Part shown: positions 25,255 to 34,176 of the stretch, piece after piece
How positions within the stretch are numbered: the stretch's first letter is position 1
How the letters are laid out: each line of letters begins with the position of its first letter
Source: JADJYF01 sp965278995
GTDB taxonomy: Bacteria > Pseudomonadota > Gammaproteobacteria > Ga0077536
DNA length: 64,000 bases
Reading direction: 5' to 3'
NCBI GenBank assembly: GCA_965278995.1
Contig: OZ257136.1
Span: 4,960,001 to 5,024,000, forward strand
Notes under the pieces: model-generated
What the model saw: only the letters and a program-made list of their open reading frames with translations
Databases searched by the model: none
Told to the model about the DNA's origin: nothing
Made by a program: the position numbers and the translations under genes

Positions 25255-26397
25255 TCAGAACAACGGGTAGTTCGGCGCCAGGCCAAGCCGATGTCGCCCA
25301 TAGAGTTCGAAGGCGACATCGCGATCGATGAAGGCATGGGTGGCGAGCATGTTGAGGTCGCGGAAGTAGCGCTGCAGGGGTGCGCCCAGGTTGAAGCTCT
25401 TCGTGCCGGCTCGCGACATCATCGCGTTGACGCCTTCGCGACACAGTTCGGCGATATATCCAGCGCGCATTTTCAGGTCGAGTCGTGTATCGAGGGAGAA
25501 CTCCCGCTTCCGCATGCAGACTTCAGTATCGGCAACCAGGCGTTCGAGCAGCGTGCCAGCGGCACGCGCGCGCGCATGTGCTTCGCCGAGGTTGATATGC
25601 ACGGCCTGTTTCTGGGCGAGTACATCGCCACCCCAGGTCATGACCTTGTTCTGCATCAGCGTCTGATAAGCCGCTGTCGCGCCTTCGAGACCGCCACAGT
25701 AGACGCCCATGACTTCGCAGTAGATGAAGGGCAGCAGCGGAATGCAGTAGAGCGGATTGTCGTGGATCGAGTCCGTGCCATTGAACAGCTGCGCGGTCGG
25801 GACCGAGCGGTGTTCCGGCACGAACAGATTTTCCGTGATGACATCGTTGCTGCCGGTGCCGGACATGCCGCTCATATGCCAGACATCGTCCACCTTGACG
25901 TCCGCTATCGGGACGACGAAAGCACGCGCATCCGGACCGCCGGCTTTCGCGATCATGACCCAGTCGGCATGCATGATTCCCGAACTGAAGTTCGAGCGCC
26001 CACTGATCTCGTAACCACCGCTGACTGGCTTGATGCGTACTTCGGGGGATGGCTGGATGGGCATGAGTCCGAACGGGCGATCAGCCCAGACTTCGCGCTG
26101 CACCTGTTCCGGGAACTTGGTCAGCATCCAGTTGTGCCCGATGTAAAAGGCAGTGACCCAGCCGGTGGAAAGGCAGGCGCTGCTGATCGCGCGCGTGACG
26201 GCTGCCAGTGCATCCAGCCCCAGTTCATGTCCGCCGAAACGCTTAGGCACCAGCAGCTGCATGATCCCTGTATCGACGAGCGCGTTGATGGATTCGTCAT
26301 GAGGGCGGCGCTGCGCTTCGCTGGCTTGCGCGCGCGCGGCGATACCGGGCAGTTCCGCGGTGAGCCGCTCGAGTAGATTTTCTTTTGTGATCGACAC
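25255..26397 (-). CDS. Flavin-dependent monooxygenase of the acyl-CoA dehydrogenase fold (HsaA/HpaB-like, class D)
   Basis: The 380-residue protein has the N-terminal helical domain with LVPKRFGGHELG, the middle strand WVMIAKAGG...FVVPIADVKVDDVWHMSGMSGTGSND, and a C-terminal helical bundle ending ATHAFIDRDVAFELYGRHRLG. This is the pattern of HsaA (steroid A-ring), DszC and p-hydroxyphenylacetate hydroxylases, which use reduced flavin supplied by a separate reductase. The start is GTG with GGGGAG nine bases upstream. It lies 59 nt downstream of the VanA-type oxygenase. A reductase gene is not next to it. Confidence 0.85.
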   Translation of the reverse strand: MSITKENLLERLTAELPGIAARAQASEAQRRPHDESINALVDTGIMQLLVPKRFGGHELGLDALAAVTRAISSACLSTGWVTAFYIGHNWMLTKFPEQVQREVWADRPFGLMPIQPSPEVRIKPVSGGYEISGRSNFSSGIMHADWVMIAKAGGPDARAFVVPIADVKVDDVWHMSGMSGTGSNDVITENLFVPEHRSVPTAQLFNGTDSIHDNPLYCIPLLPFIYCEVMGVYCGGLEGATAAYQTLMQNKVMTWGGDVLAQKQAVHINLGEAHARARAAGTLLERLVADTEVCMRKREFSLDTRLDLKMRAGYIAELCREGVNAMMSRAGTKSFNLGAPLQRYFRDLNMLATHAFIDRDVAFELYGRHRLGLAPNYPLF

Positions 26398-26456
26398 AGT
26401 GTGATCTCCCCTTGGTTACAGCGCAATTTCGATGACGGGCAACGAACCAGATCAGT

Positions 26457-27548
26457 TCAGGTCGTTCGCCCCGACGCACTGCCAGGAGTCTTGAGTGACG
26501 AGCTCGAAGCAACCCGCTCTTCTTCCAGCAGCTTGTCCAGCACCCACAGCATCTTGACCGGACCCGCATCGTTGGCGATGTTGAGCAGTTTCATCTCGGG
26601 GCGTTCCTTGCGCCGCTGATGCTGCGCTTCGAGCATGATGCGATCTTCCTCGAACGCGAGGTCCAGGGTGCTGCCGAGCAGATCGCTCAAGCCGGGGAAC
26701 TCCGTTGCGTTGCTCGCCCCCCATGAGTAGTAATAGTCGACCGAATCTTCATCGCAGGGTGTCACCGCCTGACAGGTCCAGGTGTCCACCACCAGCGCGC
26801 CGTTCGACTCGCCAACGGTGGCTGTACCGGCGGTGAACGCACGAAAACGCATGATCCAGTTGCACGGCACGGTGTGCTGAATGTCGAGACAGATATCCAG
26901 CAGCGTGCCTTCGGGAAATAGATGCACGACGGCGCCAGTCGGCGCCACTGAACGCACCCAGCACCGTGTGTTCAATCCACGCGGCGTTATTTCGTAGTGC
27001 GATTTCATCTCGCTGTATTTGCGATCGCCACCGACGGTCTGCGGATGCACCCAGGCGATATGACTGAGGTCGGCAAGATTCTCGATTTCCCAGCGGTAGT
27101 TGGTCTGGACGTGCATCTGCGAGGTGCGGATGTTCCACTCGGGATCGCCCGGGCCGACCGAGAAGCAGATCAGCGCAGGGTCAGCCTTGGCCGGGTCACC
27201 CATCCAGACCCATACCCAGTTGTCTTTCTCGACTACCGGGAATGCGCGTACGCAGGTTCCGGCCGGAATATTGGTCTGCCCTGGGATTTCCTCGCAGATG
27301 CCATCGCCATTGAATTTCAGGCCGTGGTACATGCAACGCAGTCCAGCGCCCTCCTTTCGACCGAGGGAGAGCGCGGCCTGACGATGCGGACAGCGATCTT
27401 CGAAAGCCACCACACCGCCGTCAGGCTTGCGAAACAGAACGACGCGCTCGCCGGCAATCTTGCGCGCGATGATCGCATTGCGACCTTGATGGATTTCGTA
27501 GTCCCAGCCCGCGCAGTACCACGCATTGCGCAGAAAGGTTTCAGCCAT
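26457..27548 (-). CDS. Single-component Rieske oxygenase (vanillate O-demethylase VanA-like)
   Basis: The 363-residue protein starts at ATG 27548 with GGAGGA upstream. The N-terminus LRNAWYCAGWDYEI is typical of VanA/ketosteroid-hydroxylase Rieske enzymes. Cluster ligands are C53 and H55 (CPHR) and C72 and H75 (CMYH). The iron site is ENLADLSHIAWVH. These enzymes demethylate or hydroxylate aromatic or cyclic substrates and need an external reductase. It is 104 nt after the LAL regulator gene and upstream of the HsaA-like gene, so it is probably the first structural gene of that unit. Confidence 0.9.
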   Translation of the reverse strand: MAETFLRNAWYCAGWDYEIHQGRNAIIARKIAGERVVLFRKPDGGVVAFEDRCPHRQAALSLGRKEGAGLRCMYHGLKFNGDGICEEIPGQTNIPAGTCVRAFPVVEKDNWVWVWMGDPAKADPALICFSVGPGDPEWNIRTSQMHVQTNYRWEIENLADLSHIAWVHPQTVGGDRKYSEMKSHYEITPRGLNTRCWVRSVAPTGAVVHLFPEGTLLDICLDIQHTVPCNWIMRFRAFTAGTATVGESNGALVVDTWTCQAVTPCDEDSVDYYYSWGASNATEFPGLSDLLGSTLDLAFEEDRIMLEAQHQRRKERPEMKLLNIANDAGPVKMLWVLDKLLEEERVASSSSLKTPGSASGRTT

Positions 27549-27611
27549 TATCGATTCCTCCGGACGGGTGCTGGCACAGCCGGCAATACTAGGCGTATGG
27601 GACGTCTGCGG

Positions 27612-27632
27612 CACCCTCCTTTTAGGAGGGTG
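27612..27632. terminator. Perfect 8-bp hairpin CACCCTCC-TTTTA-GGAGGGTG between regulator and Rieske genes
   Basis: The stem is perfect with a five-base loop. It lies 20 nt past the stop of the LAL regulator and 63 nt before the Rieske start, both on the minus strand. It can be the regulator's terminator, though there is no T run after it. It could equally be an operator: G-rich GGAGGG-type repeats recall the GGGGATGAGG boxes bound by MalT, the best-known LAL protein. The two readings cannot be separated by sequence. Confidence 0.5.
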
Positions 27633-27652
27633 GCCCCGGCATGAACGTGTTC

Positions 27653-30409
27653 TCAGGAGATCCAGCCGTGACGGCGGGCGACCGTGACCGCGTCGAAACG
27701 ACGATGCACCTGAAGCTTGGAGAAAATGCGCTGCCAGTACCATTTGACGGTACTGTCGGTAAGACCCAGCGCGCGCGAAAGGTCCGACGTCGCCATACCT
27801 TGCGCGGTCAGCGTCACTATCTCCAGCTCTCTGCCAGTGAGGGTGGCACAGGGGTGGCCGGGGGCCGACTGCTGAACATCGCCGCTATCGGTGACCACAT
27901 CGATCGCTGCAAGGATACTCTGAACGCGTCGGCCGATGGCGTCCGGCGGCTCAGGCACGCCGGCCTGCAAGGTCCGCAGCACGGCAACGACCTGTGGCCC
28001 CTCATCGACGAAACTGCGCACGAAGCCATCCTCGCCAGCGGACTGCAGGGCGGTACGGAGAACCCGCAGCGCAGCGCCCGTCTCGTCACGCGAGACATGC
28101 AATGCCGTCAATACCGCGCTGATGCGCATCACGGCGCGAATACAGCACCGCTCTCGCGCGTGCGCCAGCCAGCGCCGCAGCACCGGCAGTGCCCTCGAAT
28201 GTTCGTCGCGCGCAATAGCCACGCGCGACCAGGCGAGCGCTCGCAGCTCGTGGGTGGTCGTCGACTCGCCATCAGGCGCGAGCGCTGTGAACCAACCGCG
28301 ATACTGCGGCCGTTCGAGCAGTGCTGCGGCCTGCTGACTGCGTCCACAGGCGATCAGCTGTCGCACACGTTCATGCAAAAGATGGGCATACAGGCGATGC
28401 AGCGCATGTTTGTCAGCCAGCTGCATTCCGGCGGCGAGCGTTTCCTCCGCAATATCGAGGTGCCCGTCATTGAATGCCAGACGTGCGCAGGTAACAAAGC
28501 GGGCGATGGGGTGGTCGGTAAAGCCGAAATCGACGGTGTCGCGCGAGTGGAGTTCGAGCAGCTCATGTGCACGTACCGCTGCACCGCGTTCGTAATGCAG
28601 TTCAGCCAGCAGTGCTGTCGGCATGGCCGTGAGTTGCGATCCCTCGCCTTGCAGTGCGATGGCTGTCGCGCGCGCGCGCTCGTACAAGCGCTCCGCCGTG
28701 GCGAGCTCACCGCGCATGAAGAACGTGAGGCCGCAAGCCGAGTCGTGAAAAACGGTACCGTAGTGCGCGCCACCGGAGAGGAACAACTGATACAGGGACT
28801 CCGCCAGCGCGGGAGTGTCCGCACACCGGTAACGCTCTCGATCGACATGCATCTGTGTCGTGCCGACTGAGGCGCGCATGAACGGTTCTTCGGCGGGCGT
28901 CATCGTCGTCCACTGCTGCGCCAGCGCAAAAGCGCTGGGAAGCTGGTCAGTCAGCTGTGCCAGCATCATCTCGCGGTGCGCCAGTTTGCTTTCGAGAAAC
29001 GCTTTGTCACGGATAGACAGCGCAGGCGGGCCCTGTCCGCCGACCTCCTCCAGGTAGGCGCGGACGGTGGCCAGCGTATCGGTGGCGGCAGCGAACTGCC
29101 AGCGCAACTCGTAATCCCAGGTCAGCTCCAACTGCAGACGCGGCAGTCGCAACAGCAGTTCCCGCGGCAAGCGGCCGGCCTGCTTCTGCAGCGTGCTGAT
29201 CTGTCCAGCAGCGAAGAGCTGTGTGCAGCTCACATCGAGGAGCTGTCCCGCATAGTTGTCGTCGGCGGCGAGAAAAGCGTGCTCGATTGCCTCTATCGGC
29301 AAGCTCTGGTCCATGAACCATGCTGCCGCGCGCCGATGCAGAGTCTCGTAGACGCCGGGCCGGCGATCACGCAGGCGGCGCTGCAGAAAGTCAGCGAACA
29401 GATGGTGATAGCGAAACCAGTTGCGTTGGTCGTCCAGTGAGAAGATGAACAGGTTTTTCGATTCGACTTCGTCCAGCAGACTGCGACAGTCCTCGCAACC
29501 CGTTACCGCCCGCACGAGACTGGTATTGAAGCGTTCGAGAATCGAGGTCTCCAGTAGAAACTGCTGCAGGTAGGGCGGCTGCCGACGCAGGACCTCATCG
29601 CCAAGAAACTCGTCGACAGTGCGGGTCTCGCCGGAAAACGACTGCAGAAATCCCGCGACATCGTCCACGCTGTTCAGGGCAATAGCGGCAAGCTGCAGGC
29701 TCGCGGCCCAGCCCTCGGTTCGCACACGCAGCTGGGAAAGCTGCTGTCTGTCGAGTTGCTTGCTGCACGCGTTGCCGATGAACTGGCCGGCCTCCAGCTC
29801 CGAAAACGCCAGGTCGGCGCTCTCGATCTCCACCATCTGGTCGAGCGTTTTGAGCCGGCTCACCGGCAGCTCGTTGCGGTTGCGGGTCGCTATCAGAAAA
29901 TGGAGCTTCGGCAGTGGCGCAAGCAGTATCGCCGACAGGGTCGCGCGGACATCGGCATCGACGATCACGTGATAGTCATCGACAAACACGAACTGATCCT
30001 GGTCAATAGCCGCCAGCTCGTTCAGCAATCGGCTGCGCAGATCCGGCGCCGTCATCGGCGCGGCAGAGCGCAGTGTAAAGTCGAGCGCGCTGCCAAAGCT
30101 CGGGTGACTGCCGTGCACGGCTTCAACCAGATGCGAGAGGAAGCGGACATGGTCGTTGTCCGCCTCGTCCAGGCTGAGCCAGCACACACGGCCGTGCAGA
30201 CCGGCGAGCTGTTCATGAAGCTGCACCAGCAGGCTGGTCTTGCCGTAACCCGCGCCAGCCGTAATCAACAGCAAGCGGCCATTGGCTGCTTCCGTCGCAC
30301 GCGACAACAGCCTGTTGCGTTCCACCAGTGCGCGCACCCGGGTCGGCGGGATTAGTTTGGTCTGCTGCACGACCCGCAGGTCAGCCGGCGCAGATTTGCG
30401 CGTCTTCAT
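27653..30409 (-). CDS. MalT/LAL-type LuxR-family ATP-dependent transcriptional activator
   Basis: The 918-residue protein starts at ATG 30409 with AGGAGGGG six bases upstream. It has a P-loop GAGYGKTS (about residues 52-59), a Walker B FVFVDDYH, the STAND-NTPase winged region, a long TPR-like helical repeat domain (about 400-840), and a C-terminal LuxR helix-turn-helix (TGRELEIVTLTAQGM...STVKWYWQRIFSKL). Such activators bind an inducer in the TPR-like part and open the promoter of catabolic genes. The adjacent VanA-type and HsaA-like genes are the natural targets. The length is normal for the family. Confidence 0.93.
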   Translation of the reverse strand: MKTRKSAPADLRVVQQTKLIPPTRVRALVERNRLLSRATEAANGRLLLITAGAGYGKTSLLVQLHEQLAGLHGRVCWLSLDEADNDHVRFLSHLVEAVHGSHPSFGSALDFTLRSAAPMTAPDLRSRLLNELAAIDQDQFVFVDDYHVIVDADVRATLSAILLAPLPKLHFLIATRNRNELPVSRLKTLDQMVEIESADLAFSELEAGQFIGNACSKQLDRQQLSQLRVRTEGWAASLQLAAIALNSVDDVAGFLQSFSGETRTVDEFLGDEVLRRQPPYLQQFLLETSILERFNTSLVRAVTGCEDCRSLLDEVESKNLFIFSLDDQRNWFRYHHLFADFLQRRLRDRRPGVYETLHRRAAAWFMDQSLPIEAIEHAFLAADDNYAGQLLDVSCTQLFAAGQISTLQKQAGRLPRELLLRLPRLQLELTWDYELRWQFAAATDTLATVRAYLEEVGGQGPPALSIRDKAFLESKLAHREMMLAQLTDQLPSAFALAQQWTTMTPAEEPFMRASVGTTQMHVDRERYRCADTPALAESLYQLFLSGGAHYGTVFHDSACGLTFFMRGELATAERLYERARATAIALQGEGSQLTAMPTALLAELHYERGAAVRAHELLELHSRDTVDFGFTDHPIARFVTCARLAFNDGHLDIAEETLAAGMQLADKHALHRLYAHLLHERVRQLIACGRSQQAAALLERPQYRGWFTALAPDGESTTTHELRALAWSRVAIARDEHSRALPVLRRWLAHARERCCIRAVMRISAVLTALHVSRDETGAALRVLRTALQSAGEDGFVRSFVDEGPQVVAVLRTLQAGVPEPPDAIGRRVQSILAAIDVVTDSGDVQQSAPGHPCATLTGRELEIVTLTAQGMATSDLSRALGLTDSTVKWYWQRIFSKLQVHRRFDAVTVARRHGWIS

Positions 30410-30458
30410 CGACCCCTCCTGCAGCCATGCGCGATTCTCGTCGAATGTCGCGACGTCG

Positions 30459-30947
30459 CTAAGTAACGTTTTGGATGACCCACACTTTGGCGCGTCGCGA
30501 CCGTACTTTATCGTCTCCGGCGGCGTGTTGCGCGAGGAGTGTGCCGAGTGTGGTCTGCGCCAGTGCGGCGTGCCAGGCACTTTCGGCAGCCCAGAACGTC
30601 GAGGCAATACCGCACGGTTTCCGGCAGCTCTCGCGCGAGGACGGTAGCGGCCCACGTTGCCGGACTTCCGTGCAACGAAATGCCGATTTGCCGCCCTCGA
30701 TGGCAATGACGATATCGTCGAGCGAGATGGCGTCGGGATCCCGTGCCAGCCGATATCCGCCATTGGCACCGCGTGACGTCTCCACGAGTCCTGCTCGCGA
30801 CAACGCCTGCATGTGCTTGACCAGGTAGGGGCGGGGCACGCCGAGGTATTCGGCCAGCTTGATGGCGGACAACCATTTGCCGGGTGGGACCGCCGCGAGC
30901 ACCGCGCCGGCATGAACCGCCCATTCAACTCCTTTACTCAGACGCAT
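30459..30947 (-). CDS. Rrf2-family transcriptional regulator
   Basis: The 162-residue protein has the Rrf2 winged helix: KGVEWAVHAGAVLA, then SAIKLAEYLGVPRPYLVKHMQALSRAGLVETSRGANGGYRLA. Three cysteines, C92, C108 and C112, sit where Fe-S-binding members (IscR, NsrR) carry theirs, so it may sense iron-sulfur status, NO or redox change. The start at 30947 is chosen by family length. It is divergent from the flavoprotein at 31027, with a palindrome between, and probably controls that gene and itself. Confidence 0.88.
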   Translation of the reverse strand: MRLSKGVEWAVHAGAVLAAVPPGKWLSAIKLAEYLGVPRPYLVKHMQALSRAGLVETSRGANGGYRLARDPDAISLDDIVIAIEGGKSAFRCTEVRQRGPLPSSRESCRKPCGIASTFWAAESAWHAALAQTTLGTLLAQHAAGDDKVRSRRAKVWVIQNVT

Positions 30948-30987
30948 GATAAACCTGCCAGGCAGGTGCTGTTGAAAGCACACTATG

Positions 30988-31011
30988 GATATAATGGACA
31001 AATAATATCCG
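30988..31011. promoter_or_regulatory. Palindrome GGATAT-N12-ATATCC with embedded TATAAT, likely Rrf2 operator
   Basis: The 24-bp inverted repeat lies in the 79-bp gap between the divergent Rrf2 and flavoprotein genes. It contains TATAAT at 30991-30996, a perfect -10 box pointing to the flavoprotein, though no good -35 is at the right distance. A/T-rich palindromes of about this size overlapping the promoter are usual for Rrf2-type repressors. Binding by the adjacent regulator is inferred. Confidence 0.5.
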
Positions 31012-31026
31012 AATAAGGACCTGCAT

Positions 31027-32349
31027 ATGAATTCCAGTACGCAATCCGCCAATTCCAATATCGCCACGACGGTATTCGATGTCGTCATTGTCGGCTCCGG
31101 CATCGGCGGCCTCACCAGCGCCGCATTCAGTGCCCGCGCCGGTGCCAGCAGTCTGCTGCTGGAAAGCGCGACTTCGGTCGGCGGCCGTGCCCGGACGCGT
31201 GACGACAACGGCTACAAGTTCAACCTTGGCGCCCATGCACTGTATCTGTCCGGCGCCGCCAAACGTACTTTGGATATTCTGCGGGTCGAGCCGAATGGTG
31301 CGGGCCCGTCGCTCGACGGCACCCTGGTCTTACGGAACGGTGCCGCGCACGCGGCACCGGCGGGTTTCGGTGGCCCCGAGATCAGCTCGGCGATGTCGGC
31401 TGCTGACCAGGCCGCGTTCTCGGCTGCGATGCTGGCAGTCATGGAAGGATTCACGGGTCAGCAAGGCGAAACTATCGGTGCTGCCATCGCCCGGGTGTCG
31501 CCCAATCCGATCGCGCAGGCGATGCTGAATACCCTGATACGACTGACCACTTTCACCAACGCGCCTGATCATGCCGATGCCGCGGCGATGTTCGACCAGC
31601 TGCGGCTGAGTACAGGCGGAGTGTCCTATCTTCACGACGGCTGGGGCGGAATGTGTGAGCAGCTGGCGGAATGCGCGCGCCGCGCCGGTGCTCACATCGA
31701 AACGGGTGTAAACGTCAGTCATGTCGAAGCGCTCGAGTCGGGTTGGCGGGTCCATTGTTCGTCCGGTGCACGTTACACCGCAGGTGCTGTTGTCCTGGCA
31801 GTCGACCCCAAGGAAGCGTATCGCTTATTCCCGGCCTCGAACGTTTTGAAAAGCACGGCAGCGTCAGCGATCCCGATACACGCAGCCTGTTTCGATGTCG
31901 GGTTGTCGCAGTTACCGATAGCGACCCACGGTTTCGTACTGGGCCTGGATGCCCCGGTCTATTTTTCCGTGCATACGCGAGCGGCGAGTCTCGCCCCTGC
32001 CGGTGCGGCGCTGGTACATTTGACCCGCTATCTGCGACCGGAAGAGCGCCCGACCAATACAGTGAAAGGAGAACTCGAATCGTTGTTGAGCCTGCTTCAA
32101 CCGGGTTGGCGTGAGCACTTGACGGCCGATCAATGGCTGCCCTTTGCTGCGGTTACCCAGGATCTCCCGCAGGCGGCGCGCGGCGGTCTGGCCGGCCGCT
32201 GCCCGGTTAACGTCGGAGAGCGACTCTTTGTTGCCGGCGATTGGGTCGGTGCGGAAGGATTATTGTCGGATGCCGCGTTCGCCAGCGGTGCCGTAGCCGG
32301 GCAGAGCGCTGCGCGAGAGGCGCAGGCACTCGCGGTCGCCGCCACTTGA
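31027..32349 (+). CDS. FAD-dependent phytoene-desaturase-like oxidoreductase
   Basis: The 440-residue protein has an FAD site VVIVGSGIGGLTSAAFSARAG, then VGGRARTRDDNGYKFNLGAHAL as in phytoene desaturases and related amine-oxidase-fold enzymes, and a C-terminal FVAGDWVGAEGLLSDAAFASG FAD-closing motif. These enzymes desaturate or isomerise isoprenoid or other lipophilic substrates. It is alone on the plus strand, divergent from an Rrf2 regulator. The substrate is unknown; no carotenoid genes are nearby. Confidence 0.82.
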   Translation: MNSSTQSANSNIATTVFDVVIVGSGIGGLTSAAFSARAGASSLLLESATSVGGRARTRDDNGYKFNLGAHALYLSGAAKRTLDILRVEPNGAGPSLDGTLVLRNGAAHAAPAGFGGPEISSAMSAADQAAFSAAMLAVMEGFTGQQGETIGAAIARVSPNPIAQAMLNTLIRLTTFTNAPDHADAAAMFDQLRLSTGGVSYLHDGWGGMCEQLAECARRAGAHIETGVNVSHVEALESGWRVHCSSGARYTAGAVVLAVDPKEAYRLFPASNVLKSTAASAIPIHAACFDVGLSQLPIATHGFVLGLDAPVYFSVHTRAASLAPAGAALVHLTRYLRPEERPTNTVKGELESLLSLLQPGWREHLTADQWLPFAAVTQDLPQAARGGLAGRCPVNVGERLFVAGDWVGAEGLLSDAAFASGAVAGQSAAREAQALAVAAT

Positions 32350-32424
32350 TGTGACGCTGAATGGCCCCGCATCCCGGCGTCGCTTGTGGAGGCGTCGGCG
32401 TGGGCCAGATACTTGTTAATTGAA

Positions 32425-34176
32425 CTACGGCGCCGAAAGAAGGCACGCCAGCGCGGCGCGCAAGGCGTTGAAAGCGACAGTTTCGTCCCACACTGCTTCG
32501 AGCTGCCGCCAGGCGATGTAGCCATCCGGGCGAACAAGTAGCGCACCTGCTTCGTCGATTTCGCGACAGCGGGCCCAGTTGCAGTAAAGGTCCTGACTGT
32601 CGGCCGAGCCGATGACGACAACCCGCAGGAGCGGGAGCGCCAGCTTTTCGGCCGCACCAGTCCAGGCGGTGCCGGACAATCCGGTTACCAGCGACATGCG
32701 ACCGCGGCCGACCACATCGAGCGTCGATACGCGCTTGCCATCCCGCGAGACCAACCAGGCATGGGGGATCTTTGCGCCGGGTCGGGTCGTCGCCTGCAGA
32801 TATCGATCGCGGTCGCGCTTCCACACTTCAGGCAGCACGGGCGTTTCCGGCAGGACGGCCGACGATTCATAGCGTTGATTCATCTCTATGCCTTGCGCGT
32901 TGAATTCGCTGTTCTTCAACTCGAGCGCTTCTACCATATCCGCACGTACGGCTGCGCCTTCAGGGCCAGGATCTCGAAGCCGTTTCAGCCCGGCAGCCAC
33001 CGGGTCTTCGTTGCCATCGACGCGGAAGCACCGGTTGAGCGGGGCGTAATCGAGTCGCGACTGGTTGGCCCGCAGCACGACCTGTCTGCCGACCGGGGCG
33101 CGTTCGAGCGAGTAGGACTCGAGCAGCTGCGGCCCGGCCTCGCCGCGGATTACGAAGGCCAGTTTCCAGGCCAGATTGAACGCGTCCTGGATGCAGGTGT
33201 TCGAACCCAGGCCACTGGACGGCGGGTGTCGATGCACGGCGTCACCGCCGCAGAATACCCGGCCGACAGAATACGTCGTTGCGTAGGCCTGATTGACATA
33301 CCAGACCGAGGTCGAACGTATCGAGATCGGCAGACTCGGTTCACCTACCATGGCGCGTATTTTCGCTGTGACGGATTCAGCGGACATGTCCGGGTCGCCT
33401 TTCGACATGTCGAATCCCCAGCCCGAAATCCATTGCGTCCACGGTTTGACCGCACGCAACAAGCCCATGCCGATTTCGCCGAACAGCGCTCCCGAGGTCA
33501 CGATCCAGTAGAGAATACTTGGGCGATGCTGAACATAGCGGGCGAGGTCGGCATCGAACAGTGTGTAGACCGTGCCGGCGCGGGCCAGTTGACCCTCGAC
33601 GGTCAGGCCAAGCTGTTCGACAATGGTGGAGCGCGCGCCGTCTGCACCGATCAGATACTTTGCTCTGAGTTCGAACTGCCGTTCCGAGATCCGATCGCGT
33701 AGAACAACGCTCACGCCGTCGTTATCCTGCGTATGCGACAAGTATTCCGTGTTGAACAACAGCCGTGCACCGCGTTCAGCCGCAGACGTCAGCAATACCG
33801 GTTCCATATGCGTCTGCGGAATGTCCATCATCGGGCACGGACTGCCATGCACGTAATCGCCCAAACGCTCGTCGCCCGTTCCCCAGGTGCGCAGCCGGGC
33901 GATTTCATCACCGGCCAGGCTGGTGGTGAAGAGTGTGTCGCCCATGGCGTCCCATGGAGTCGCGTACCTGGCGACTTCCGTTTCGACGCCGAGATCGCGA
34001 AGAACCTCCATGGTTCGTTGATTGGTGATATGCGCGCGAGGGCTGTTGGCTGTCCAGTTCCAGTAGCTGGCAACGGTGACCCGGACACCGTAAGTGGCCA
34101 GGGCCAATGCGGCAGTGGCGCCAGTCGGACCGCTGCCGATCACGACGACGTCGGTGTCGAGTTGCGTGGAACTCAT
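32425..34176 (-). CDS. Class A FAD monooxygenase, 2,4-dichlorophenol/phenol hydroxylase (TfdB)-like
   Basis: The 583-residue protein has the three class-A motifs: GSGPTGATAA near residue 14, GADGARSTIVEQLG in the middle and CGGDAVHRHPPSSGLGSNTCIQDAFNLAWKL about two-thirds along. A C-terminal thioredoxin-like domain follows (RVVVIGSADSQDLY, VRPDGYIAWR), as in phenol hydroxylases. It uses NAD(P)H and O2 to hydroxylate a phenol ortho to the OH. It overlaps the upstream molybdenum-enzyme gene by four bases (ATGA) and is the last gene of the five-gene minus-strand operon. Confidence 0.88.
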   Translation of the reverse strand: MSSTQLDTDVVVIGSGPTGATAALALATYGVRVTVASYWNWTANSPRAHITNQRTMEVLRDLGVETEVARYATPWDAMGDTLFTTSLAGDEIARLRTWGTGDERLGDYVHGSPCPMMDIPQTHMEPVLLTSAAERGARLLFNTEYLSHTQDNDGVSVVLRDRISERQFELRAKYLIGADGARSTIVEQLGLTVEGQLARAGTVYTLFDADLARYVQHRPSILYWIVTSGALFGEIGMGLLRAVKPWTQWISGWGFDMSKGDPDMSAESVTAKIRAMVGEPSLPISIRSTSVWYVNQAYATTYSVGRVFCGGDAVHRHPPSSGLGSNTCIQDAFNLAWKLAFVIRGEAGPQLLESYSLERAPVGRQVVLRANQSRLDYAPLNRCFRVDGNEDPVAAGLKRLRDPGPEGAAVRADMVEALELKNSEFNAQGIEMNQRYESSAVLPETPVLPEVWKRDRDRYLQATTRPGAKIPHAWLVSRDGKRVSTLDVVGRGRMSLVTGLSGTAWTGAAEKLALPLLRVVVIGSADSQDLYCNWARCREIDEAGALLVRPDGYIAWRQLEAVWDETVAFNALRAALACLLSAP

